This document shows positions 52,420 to 59,659 of a stretch of 64,000 nt of DNA, piece by piece. A program made the position numbers and the translations under genes. Source of the DNA: Blastocatellia bacterium UBA7656. Lineage in GTDB: Bacteria; Acidobacteriota; Blastocatellia; UBA7656. The notes below the pieces were generated by a model. The model did not search any database. It was not told where the DNA came from and saw only the letters and a list, made by a program, of their open reading frames with translations. The stretch covers positions 1 through 64,000 of the forward strand of contig DLHY01000142.1 of NCBI GenBank assembly GCA_002483445.1, written 5' to 3'. Each line of letters opens with the position of its first letter. Positions within the stretch are counted from its first letter, which is position 1.

Positions 52420-54135
52420 TTGTCCCGATTAGACGAAAAGTATCACGACGAAGTGGAAAAACTGATCGAGATGGGTAGGGAAAAAGAGTACCTTACCTAT
52501 GACGATATAAATCGACTTCTGCCTGCCGACCTCACTTCAGCCGATGACATAGAAGCTCTGTTCGACGCTATCGGAGCCGAAGGCATTTCCATCTCCGACA
52601 CGGACGAAAAATTTCTGGAAACTGCGGCGAGAAGCACAGTCGATTCGGACGGGAAATTCGACGAGGTATTCGACGAAGAACTGGATGTCGATCTTTCGCC
52701 CAGTTCATCGGATCGAATGAGCGATCCTGTCCGACTATATCTGCGCGAAATGGCCGTGGTGCCTTTGCTCACGCGCGAGGGCGAAGTGGAAATCGCGCGA
52801 CGCATCGAGCGAGGGCGTCATCGGGCGATCAAGGCGATTTCGCGTCTGCCCCTCTGCGTGGATGAACTCATCCGGACGGGCGAGCGGCTTCGCCGCGGAG
52901 AGTTGCACATACGCGAACTCGTTACATTCGGCGAGCAGGAAATAGTGACCGAAGATCGCGATGAAGAGTATCTCAACGCAACGCTCGACGCTCTGGCGGA
53001 AATGAAAAAAATTTTCGACCGGGCGATTCGTCTTTATGACGCATACTTCAACGAGCCTAAGAAATCGCCGCGCCTCACAAAGCTGCGCCGCAAGCTTGCG
53101 CGGGCGCGAATTCAGCTTTCGCGCCAGGTGCGCGCGCTCGACGTGTTTCAACAGCAGCAGCACTCAATCATCGAGTTGATAATCGATTCAGTCGATCAGG
53201 CGAAAGAGGCGAGGGTCGCCATCGAGCGCGCGCGTCGCGCCCTTGACAAGAAGAAGTGGAACGAAGACGAACGCGAATTGCGCAAGCGACTGCGCGACGC
53301 CGAGCGTCATCTCGACCGATTGCAAGAGACCTGGCACGTCGACGCGCTGGAAATCGAACGCTCGCTCCTGTCTATTCAAAAGGGAAGCGAAGAGGCGGGC
53401 CGCGCGAAAAAACAACTCATCGAAGCCAACCTGCGATTAGTGGTCTCGATAGCCAAAAAGTACACCAATCGAGGATTGCAGTTTTTGGACCTCATTCAGG
53501 AAGGCAACATCGGATTGATGAAAGCGGTCGATAAATTCGAATGGCGGCGCGGGTATAAATTCTCTACCTATGCGACCTGGTGGATTCGTCAGGCTATAAC
53601 TCGCGCCATAGCGGATCAGGCCCGCACCATCAGAATCCCCGTGCATATGATCGAAACGATCAACAAACTCGTGCGCACATCCCGCGCGATGGTTCAGGAG
53701 CTTGGTCGCGAACCAAGCTCTGAGGAACTGGCCGTAAGGATGGATTTGCCGGTGCCTAAAGTGCGAAAGATTCTGAAGATCGCGCAGGAGCCTATCTCGC
53801 TCGAAACTCCAATCGGCGAAGAAGAGGATTCGCATCTCGGAGATTTCATCGAAGACAAGACTATAACCAATCCTGCCGACTCGGTCATCTCAGCCAACCT
53901 GCGCGAGATAACCGACGAGGTGTTGAAGTCGCTCACTCCGCGCGAAGAGAAAGTCATCAAGATGCGATTCGGCCTCGGCCCGAACAGCAGCGAGCATACT
54001 CTGGAAGAAGTAGGCCAGCACTTCGCCGTCACCCGCGAGCGCATACGCCAGATAGAAGCGAAAGCCCTCCGCAAACTCCGTCATCCGTCGCGCTCTCGCA
54101 AGCTGAGAGCCTTCCTCGAATCGATTCAACCCTGA
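52420..54135 (+). CDS. rpoD: Primary sigma factor RpoD (sigma-70)
   Basis: 571 residues. Region 1.1 is at the N-terminus. Region 1.2 is DPVRLYLREMAVVPLLTREGEVEIARRIERG, followed by a long non-conserved region with charged coiled-coil character. Regions 2.1-2.4 include FLDLIQEGNIGLMKAVDKFEW and FSTYATWWIRQAITRAIADQ. Region 4.2 is TLEEVGQHFAVTRERIRQIEAKALRKL. The start is a TTG at 52420 preceded by AGGAG. It directs RNA polymerase to housekeeping promoters such as those at 10575 and 30006. Confidence 0.96.
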   Translation: MSRLDEKYHDEVEKLIEMGREKEYLTYDDINRLLPADLTSADDIEALFDAIGAEGISISDTDEKFLETAARSTVDSDGKFDEVFDEELDVDLSPSSSDRMSDPVRLYLREMAVVPLLTREGEVEIARRIERGRHRAIKAISRLPLCVDELIRTGERLRRGELHIRELVTFGEQEIVTEDRDEEYLNATLDALAEMKKIFDRAIRLYDAYFNEPKKSPRLTKLRRKLARARIQLSRQVRALDVFQQQQHSIIELIIDSVDQAKEARVAIERARRALDKKKWNEDERELRKRLRDAERHLDRLQETWHVDALEIERSLLSIQKGSEEAGRAKKQLIEANLRLVVSIAKKYTNRGLQFLDLIQEGNIGLMKAVDKFEWRRGYKFSTYATWWIRQAITRAIADQARTIRIPVHMIETINKLVRTSRAMVQELGREPSSEELAVRMDLPVPKVRKILKIAQEPISLETPIGEEEDSHLGDFIEDKTITNPADSVISANLREITDEVLKSLTPREEKVIKMRFGLGPNSSEHTLEEVGQHFAVTRERIRQIEAKALRKLRHPSRSRKLRAFLESIQP

Positions 54136-54156
54136 CTAACGCGGTTCCGACTCCCA

Positions 54157-54690
54157 TCAGCTTTCAAGTTCCACGCCAAGCCCGTCGGCCAATCGATTGA
54201 CGAATGCGAAATAACCTGTAACAAGATTGAGAGCGAGTATCGCCGTGTCCGTCAGCCCCCTGTCGCGCAGCAAATCGACATCGCCTCTTTGCATCTCGTA
54301 AGGAGTCATCGTCAGCTTCACCGCGTAATCGAGCATCGCGCGTTCTTTGTCGCTTATGGAAGCGGCGCGGTAATCGCTTTTGAGTCGTTCGATCAATTCA
54401 TCATCGCGCGTCAACTGGCGGAGTCCCTCCGCGTGATGGCGCACTCAGTAATGACAGCGATTGGCGGCTGAGACTACGACGGCCACCATTTCGCGCTCGC
54501 GGCGTGAGAGCGCCGACGGAGAATGCATCAAGGTTTTGTAGAGATCGAAGTGTGCGCGCAGTGTAGGAGGGTCGAGGCTGTGAATTTTCAGGATGTTATC
54601 GACCGGCCCGCGCGGATCGCGCATACGTTCGTACATCTCGCGCAATTTTCCATCGGCTTCATTTTCGTCGATCACTTTGATCCATGCCAT
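54157..54690 (-). CDS. AhpD-family peroxidase-like selenoprotein, UGA read as selenocysteine
   Basis: Two adjacent frames separated by one UGA (54445-54447) form a single 177-residue AhpD/carboxymuconolactone-decarboxylase protein. The join reads SAANRCHY-U-VRHHAEGL. AhpD catalysis needs E, then C 12 residues on, C three further and H four further. Here E67, C79, U82 and H86 fit exactly, so UGA replaces the resolving Cys. Twelve bases after UGA a hairpin GCGGAG-GGA-CTCCGC (54418-54432) puts a G-starting loop 18 bases from UGA, within the bacterial SECIS rule. tRNA-Sec is present at 22379-22476. Product: thiol/selenol peroxidase or disulfide reductase. The ATG at 54690 has GAAGGAGAAGG upstream. 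Confidence 0.88.
54418..54447 (-). promoter_or_regulatory. UGA-Sec codon and candidate bacterial SECIS hairpin
   Basis: The UGA is at 54445-54447. A six-bp GC-rich stem (GCGGAG/CTCCGC) with loop GGA lies at 54418-54432. The first loop base is G, and the UGA-to-loop spacing of 18 nt fits the bacterial consensus (about 16-37 nt). The hairpin lies within coding sequence, as expected in bacteria. Confidence 0.7.
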
Positions 54691-54694
54691 AATG

Positions 54695-54770
54695 CCTTCT
54701 CCTTCGAAAAGTCTGGAGTCGAGAGTCTGGAGTCTGGAGTCCGTTATTTGGAGTCGTCACCTGTTTTCAT
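54695..54770. repeat. Heptanucleotide repeat family A, copy 3 (long form)
   Basis: CTTCTCCTTCGAAAAGTC, then AGTCTGG units, then GTTATTTGGAGTCGTCACCTG. It lies just upstream of the ribosome binding site of the AhpD-like gene and supplies part of it. It is nearly identical over about 75 bases to the copy at 61835-61910. Confidence 0.85.
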
Positions 54771-54807
54771 ACTTCCAGGATATCGTCTCTGACCTCATCA
54801 ACGCCTC

Positions 54808-55494
54808 CTACAGGACGATCATCACTTCATCAATCGGCTTCTTTGTAATGTTCGGCACCGCGCAACCCTCGGCAGGATAGCCTACGGGTATGAGCAGAAA
54901 CGGTCTTTCGTTTTTCGGGCGTCCCAGCACCTTTGCCAGAAATCCCATGGGGCTTGGCGTATGCGTCAGCGTGGCGAGTCCGGCGTTGTGAAGCGCGGCA
55001 AGCAACATCCCCGTTGCAATGCCAACCGATTCGTTGACGTAGTAGTGCTTCGAGTGAATATATGTGCCGTCGTCGACTGGCGACAGGGTTTCGCCATAGG
55101 TGATGGCGAAGACGACGATCAGGTACGGGGCTATTTCCAAAAACTCTTTGTGCCAGTCTGTGCCGAGAGGAGCGAGCGATTCTTTCCATTCTTCAGGGAA
55201 GCGACGCTCATAATTTTCGCGCTCTTCTTCTTCGGCGGCGAGTCTGATTTTATGCTTGATCGCAGGGTCGCTGACGACGACGAATCGCCACGGCTGCTGA
55301 TTCGCGCCCGAAGGCGCGGTCGCCGCGGTTTCGATGGCTGTTTTTATGATATCGAGCGGAACCGCCTCGGAGGAAAAATCGCGGACGGTTCGCCGACGGC
55401 GCATCCTCTCAAGAAATTCTTTTGCGCGCTCAACCCGCTCGTCTGAATTCAACCGATCAAACTCAAGCGGTATGAATGCCTCTCTGGTATTCAA
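54808..55494 (-). CDS. Nitroreductase family protein, iodotyrosine deiodinase-like
   Basis: 228 residues. The FMN-binding nitroreductase fold has MRRRRTVRDFSSEAVP, TAPSGANQQPWRFVVV and the C-terminal FLLIPVGYPAEGC. The lid region FPEEWKESLAPLGTDWHKEFLEIAPYLIVVF matches bacterial homologues of iodotyrosine deiodinase rather than classic NfsB. It may reductively dehalogenate or reduce aromatic substrates; the physiological role in bacteria is unclear. AAAGGAG four bases before the TTG at 55494 (LNTREAFIPLEF) marks the start, although the frame is open to 55545. Confidence 0.85.
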   Translation of the reverse strand: MNTREAFIPLEFDRLNSDERVERAKEFLERMRRRRTVRDFSSEAVPLDIIKTAIETAATAPSGANQQPWRFVVVSDPAIKHKIRLAAEEEERENYERRFPEEWKESLAPLGTDWHKEFLEIAPYLIVVFAITYGETLSPVDDGTYIHSKHYYVNESVGIATGMLLAALHNAGLATLTHTPSPMGFLAKVLGRPKNERPFLLIPVGYPAEGCAVPNITKKPIDEVMIVL

Positions 55495-55593
55495 GCTTTC
55501 TCCTTTCTCAAACGCAAAGGCGCGAAGGACTTCATCTCTTTTCAACTCGTGCGCGCTTTGGCGAAGATCAAGACATAAAGAGATCGAAAAAAA

Positions 55594-55627
55594 CGACTCC
55601 TGACTCCAGACTCTCGACTCCAGACTT
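55594..55627. repeat. Heptanucleotide repeat family A, copy 4 (inverted orientation)
   Basis: CGACTCCTGACTCCAGACTC and onward: the complement of AGTCTGG units. It lies between the hydroxybutyryl-CoA dehydrogenase stop and the nitroreductase start, in the orientation opposite to the other copies. Confidence 0.85.
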
Positions 55628-56518
55628 TCACACCAGATTCATCGGCCTGGGATTTTCCGGGTCGGAGTAGTCGTAAAAGCCGCGACCGCTCTTCCTGCCA
55701 TAAAGCCCTGCCATCACCATTCGCTTGAGCAGCGGCGGAGGAGCGAATCTCTTCTCCTTGAACTCGTCGAACATTATGTTGGCTATGTAATAAGTTGTGT
55801 CGAGTCCGACGAAGTCCAGAAGCGTGAATGGCCCCATCGGGTGTCCGCATCCGAGCTTCATACCGTTATCGATGTCGAGGATTGACCCTACGCCTTCTTC
55901 GAGCGCGCGAATGCAGTCGAGCATGTAAGGCACAAGCAATCGGTTGACTATAAACCCCGTGCGGTCTGTAGTCACGACAGGCACTTTGCCTATCTCGCGC
56001 GCAAACTGAGTGGCGTCGTCGAACGCTTCAGGGTCGGTCAGAATCGTGCGGACTACTTCGACGAGCTTCATCACCGGGACGGGATTGAAGAAGTGCATAC
56101 CGATGAATCGGCGCTGACGTTCGGCGCTCGCAGCGGTCATCATCTGCGTAACAGAGAGGCTCGATGTGTTGGAAGCGAATATCGTTTCCGGCCCGCATAT
56201 TCGGTCGAGCGCGGAGTAGGTTTTATTTTTCTCTTCGATGTTTTCGATTATCGCTTCGATGACTATCTGTGCGCCCGCTGCGTCTTCAAGTCGGGTCGAT
56301 CCTTTCAAACGCGCCAGGATTTTGTCGCGCTCTTCCGTCGCGAGCTTTCCTTTTTCAACCATGCGGTCGAGTTGTTTGCGGATGCCGCTGAGTCCCTTGT
56401 TCAAAAATTCCTGGGCGACTTCTATGATTGTAACTTCGCGCCCCGCCTGTGCGCAGACCTGCGCGATGCCTGATCCCATCAGGCCGCATCCCAGCACTGC
56501 AACTTTATTGATTCCCAT
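55628..56518 (-). CDS. 3-hydroxybutyryl-CoA dehydrogenase
   Basis: 296 residues. The NAD-binding fold starts VAVLGCGLMGSGIAQVCAQAG. The signature IGMHFFNPVPVMKLVEVV has the catalytic His, and the C-terminal dimer domain has NRLLVPYMLDCIRALEEGVGS and GCGHPMGPFTLLDFVGLDT. It reduces acetoacetyl-CoA or oxidises 3-hydroxybutyryl-CoA, next to thiolase in fatty acid or butyrate-type metabolism. It is followed on the same strand by the nitroreductase and the AhpD-like genes. Confidence 0.95.
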   Translation of the reverse strand: MGINKVAVLGCGLMGSGIAQVCAQAGREVTIIEVAQEFLNKGLSGIRKQLDRMVEKGKLATEERDKILARLKGSTRLEDAAGAQIVIEAIIENIEEKNKTYSALDRICGPETIFASNTSSLSVTQMMTAASAERQRRFIGMHFFNPVPVMKLVEVVRTILTDPEAFDDATQFAREIGKVPVVTTDRTGFIVNRLLVPYMLDCIRALEEGVGSILDIDNGMKLGCGHPMGPFTLLDFVGLDTTYYIANIMFDEFKEKRFAPPPLLKRMVMAGLYGRKSGRGFYDYSDPENPRPMNLV

Positions 56519-56694
56519 CTCTTTCGCCTCCGTTTCCGAATAATGAATGCTGACCGGCTCAACGCGCCGGTCTCGAATCTGAGGAGTTTACCCTGTTTTC
56601 GGCTGAGAATGCGACCCCGAACCTCTGCATTGCCTTGCGGACTGACGGTCAGCTATCATGCGCGATTCTATATTGGGTCTGAAAGGAGACTATC

Positions 56695-57162
56695 TTGGAA
56701 AGAACTCTGGTGCTGATAAAACCCGACGCTGTTCAGCGCGGGCTTGCGGGGAAAATACTCGCCCGCTTCGAAGAAAAAGGATTGAAGATCGTCGGCATTA
56801 AATTTATGCAACTCAGCGACGCGCTTTTGGGTGAGCATTACAGTCATCTGGCCGACAAGCCTTTTTTCGCAGGCATACGTCGCTTCATGCAATCTACACC
56901 TGTGATCGCAGTGTGCCTCGAAGGACTTGACGCGGTGGATACGGTGCGCGCGATTTGCGGCATCACCAAAGCGCGCGCAGCCGCACCGGGAACGATACGC
57001 GGAGACTGGGCGATGAGCATTCAGGCCAATCTGGTCCACGCCTCGGATTCCATTGAAACCGCCCTCGTCGAAGTCCCGCGATTCTTCGAGGAGTCGGAAC
57101 TCTTCACTTACGATTCCTTATCGATACCTCTGATTTACTCCGAAGATGAAAGAGGTAAATAA
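56695..57162 (+). CDS. ndk: Nucleoside diphosphate kinase
   Basis: 155 residues. It exchanges the gamma-phosphate between NTPs and NDPs. TLVLIKPDAVQRGLAGKIL is the N-terminal signature. The phosphohistidine is in ANLVHASDSIETA. There is a longer C-terminal tail (FTYDSLSIPLIYSEDERGK) than in E. coli Ndk. The start is TTG at 56695 with AAAGGAG upstream. A 46-bp perfect palindrome follows the stop. Confidence 0.93.
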   Translation: MERTLVLIKPDAVQRGLAGKILARFEEKGLKIVGIKFMQLSDALLGEHYSHLADKPFFAGIRRFMQSTPVIAVCLEGLDAVDTVRAICGITKARAAAPGTIRGDWAMSIQANLVHASDSIETALVEVPRFFEESELFTYDSLSIPLIYSEDERGK

Positions 57163-57166
57163 ACAG

Positions 57167-57212
57167 AGATGAACAGGATTGACCGTGTGCACACGGTCAA
57201 TCCTGTTCATCT
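57167..57212. repeat. Perfect 46-bp palindrome (23-bp arms, no spacer)
   Basis: Bases 57167-57189 and 57190-57212 are exact reverse complements, centred on CCGTGTG|CACACGG. The arms contain GATGAACAGGATTGACC. It lies four bases after the ndk stop. It could form a cruciform or a long hairpin in the transcript and act as a terminator or processing site, though no T tract follows. Confidence 0.88.
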
Positions 57213-57217
57213 GCGCG

Positions 57218-57264
57218 AAAATCCATTTCGTTGACAAGGCGCACGGCTTCCATTTAGCATCAAC
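57218..57264 (+). promoter_or_regulatory. Promoter block, copy 1 (upstream of coiled-coil gene)
   Basis: AAAATCCATTTCG, then TTGACA (57231-57236), a 17-base spacer and TTAGCA (57254-57259), followed by TCAA. The same block recurs at 57766-57812. The -35 is consensus; the -10 is weak. Confidence 0.55.
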
Positions 57265-57290
57265 TTGCTGGATGAAAGGAGCGAGGGATT

Positions 57291-57653
57291 ATGAGCAGCG
57301 AAGACATAAAACTGATTCTTCAAAGGCTGGGTAATATCGAAACCGGCGTGATGAATTTAGGCACGCGCCTGGAGGCACTGGAGAATAAAGTCGACGAGCG
57401 ACTTCAGGACACGCGCCCGATGTGGGAAGGCGTCCAAGTCCAACTCAAGGAATTGCGCGAGGGACAGGAGAAATTGAGCGAAGATCAGGCAAAGTTGCGC
57501 GAGGGACAGGAGAAAGTGCAAGAGGGACAGGAAAAGCTTGCTTCCGAAATGCGCGCATTGCGTAAGGCTTTCAGCCGTTCCTACAGCGATCTGCTTATCA
57601 CTCAGGAAGAACATGAGGAGAGATTGGAAAAGCTCGAAGGGAAGCGGCAATAG
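57291..57653 (+). CDS. Coiled-coil protein of unknown function
   Basis: 120 residues, almost wholly a predicted coiled coil. The middle has three near repeats of LREGQEKL-type heptads (ELREGQEKLSEDQ, KLREGQEKVQEGQEKL). No membrane segment, signal or motif. AAAGGAG lies before the ATG. It has its own promoter block, shared in sequence with that of cysS. Function unknown; a scaffolding role would be a guess. Confidence 0.7.
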   Translation: MSSEDIKLILQRLGNIETGVMNLGTRLEALENKVDERLQDTRPMWEGVQVQLKELREGQEKLSEDQAKLREGQEKVQEGQEKLASEMRALRKAFSRSYSDLLITQEEHEERLEKLEGKRQ

Positions 57654-57765
57654 GCGCTAAAGGGACGCCCTCTTCGTCTGTTTCCAATCCCTGAATTTGA
57701 AATGAGGTTCGTTGTCGCGTGATCGTTCGAGAATCTCCCATCCCCGCATTCGTTTCACTCGTTGC

Positions 57766-57812
57766 AAAAATCCATTTCGTTGACAATCTGCGCGGATTCC
57801 ATTTAGCATCAA
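57766..57812 (+). promoter_or_regulatory. Promoter block, copy 2 (upstream of cysS)
   Basis: AAAAATCCATTTCG, then TTGACA (57780-57785), a 17-base spacer and TTAGCA (57803-57808), followed by TCAA. About 80 percent identical to copy 1 over 47 bases, and 41 bases before the cysS ATG. Confidence 0.55.
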
Positions 57813-57852
57813 TCAGCGAGCAAGTTCTGCCGAGTGGAGTGGAAAACGAATA

Positions 57853-59247
57853 ATGCTGAAGCTCAGGAATACGCTGACGCGACAACCGGAAGAGTTCAAA
57901 CCGCTTGAAAATAATACTGTCCGCATGTATGCGTGCGGCCCTACCGTCTACGACTACGGCCACATTGGGAATTTCCGAACCTTCGTCGCAGTCGATATAT
58001 TGCGCCGCTATCTGAAATACCTCGGCTACGAGGTGCGCCACATCATGAACATAACCGATGTGGACGACAAGATAATTCGCGGAATGAAGGAATCGGGCAA
58101 GGGACTGCGCGAATATACCGAGTTTTACACTCAGGAATTTTTGCGCGACTCCGCTTCGCTCGGCATCCTTCCGCCCGACACGATGCCGCGCGCAACGGAT
58201 CACATCGCGGAGATGATAGAACTGATGCAGCGGCTCACGGACGCGGGGCATACCTATCTGAGCGATGGCTCGCTTTACTTTCGCATCGGATCATTTCCCG
58301 GCTACGGGAGGCTTTCGGGCTTGAAGATAGAGGGCAATCAGGCTGGCGCGCGAGTCGATGTCGATGAGTATGAAAAGGCCGACGCGCGCGATTTCGTTTT
58401 GTGGAAGGCGACGAAAGAAGAAGGCGAGCCGAGTTGGGCTTCTCCCTTCGGAGAAGGGCGACCGGGCTGGCATCTGGAATGCTCGGCTATGTCGATGAAG
58501 TACCTCGGAGAGTCTTTCGACCTCCACTGTGGCGGAGTCGATCTGATCTTTCCTCATCACGAAAACGAGATAGCGCAATCGGAAGGCGCGACCAAACGGC
58601 CTTTCGTCAGGACATGGTTTCATGTCGAGTTTCTGCTTTCGGAAGGCGCGAAGATGGCCAAGAGCGCGGGGAATTTCTACACCGTCCGCCAGCTTATCTC
58701 TCAGGGCTATGACGCGATGGCCATTCGCTACCTCCTGCTTTCGGTGCCTTACAGCACGCAACTCAACTTCATGCTCGACGGGATCCGCGCCGCCGAAAGT
58801 TCGCTCGAAAGACTCAGAAATTTTCGTCGTCGCGTGAGTGATTTTGAAGGCAAGGCCGTGTCGCACAACAGAGTTGAAGAAATAGTCGCGAGGACGCGGG
58901 AAAAGTTCGAAGCGGCGATGAATAACGACCTGAACACCGCCGAGGCGCTTGCCGCTCTGTTCGATATGAGGCGCGATGTCAACACGGCTATGGACGAAGG
59001 CGAGTTCGGAGCGGAAGACAAAGAGAACGTGCTTGAACTGATCGCGCGGATAGATTCGGTTTTCGGCATAATGGGAGAAGAAAAGCAGGAGATGCTCGAT
59101 CCCGAAATCGATGCCCTGATCGAAGAGCGCAATCAATCGCGTCGAAGCCGCAATTTCCGCAGGGCTGATGAAATCAGAGACGATCTCGCGGAGCGCGGGA
59201 TAATTCTCGAAGACACGCCGCAGGGAACGAAATGGAAGAGGAAATAG
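57853..59247 (+). CDS. cysS: Cysteinyl-tRNA synthetase
   Basis: 464 residues, class I. The N-terminal zinc Cys is in MYACGPTVYDYGHIGNFR, where HIGN is the HIGH motif. Further zinc ligands are in HLECSAM and PHHENE. The KMSKS loop reads KMAKSAGNFYTV, with Ala for Ser. The C-terminal helical anticodon-binding DALR region is present; length is normal. The zinc gives Cys over Ser specificity. GGAGTGG lies before the ATG. It is followed 4 bases later by an FmdB-type gene. Confidence 0.96.
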   Translation: MLKLRNTLTRQPEEFKPLENNTVRMYACGPTVYDYGHIGNFRTFVAVDILRRYLKYLGYEVRHIMNITDVDDKIIRGMKESGKGLREYTEFYTQEFLRDSASLGILPPDTMPRATDHIAEMIELMQRLTDAGHTYLSDGSLYFRIGSFPGYGRLSGLKIEGNQAGARVDVDEYEKADARDFVLWKATKEEGEPSWASPFGEGRPGWHLECSAMSMKYLGESFDLHCGGVDLIFPHHENEIAQSEGATKRPFVRTWFHVEFLLSEGAKMAKSAGNFYTVRQLISQGYDAMAIRYLLLSVPYSTQLNFMLDGIRAAESSLERLRNFRRRVSDFEGKAVSHNRVEEIVARTREKFEAAMNNDLNTAEALAALFDMRRDVNTAMDEGEFGAEDKENVLELIARIDSVFGIMGEEKQEMLDPEIDALIEERNQSRRSRNFRRADEIRDDLAERGIILEDTPQGTKWKRK

Positions 59248-59251
59248 AGCC

Positions 59252-59479
59252 ATGCCTATCTTCGAATACATCTGCAAAGAGTGCGATCACAGATTTGAAA
59301 AGCTGGTTCTGGGCGCGACTGCGGTCGAATGCCCGTCGTGCAGGAGCGCGAAGCTTGAAAAGCAACTGTCAGTCTTTGCCGCAGCCACGAAAGGTTCTGC
59401 GGTTGAAAGCAACATTCCATCCGGCTCCTGCGGGGCGTGCGGCGATCCGCGCGGCCCCGGAGCCTGCTCGATAAACTGA
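59252..59479 (+). CDS. FmdB-family zinc-ribbon protein
   Basis: 75 residues starting MPIFEYICKECDHRFEKL, with CPSC completing the FmdB/CxxC_CxxC_SSSS zinc ribbon. The C-terminus adds CGACGDPRGPGACS. It is a regulatory-type small protein of unknown target. It starts four bases after the cysS stop, so it is co-translated. Confidence 0.88.
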   Translation: MPIFEYICKECDHRFEKLVLGATAVECPSCRSAKLEKQLSVFAAATKGSAVESNIPSGSCGACGDPRGPGACSIN

Positions 59480-59659
59480 AAATCCTATCGAAACATTCAG
59501 GCGCGATTTACCTTCGTGATAAATGGCTATGCCTGGACGATTGCTCGTCCGTGGAAATCAACTCGCAGGAAATCTGTCAGCCTTATACTGATTTGCCTTC
59601 AGCGCGAAATCTCTTCAAAATAGTGGCCCGATTCTTTATTCCGGCAAATGGAGGAGCGT

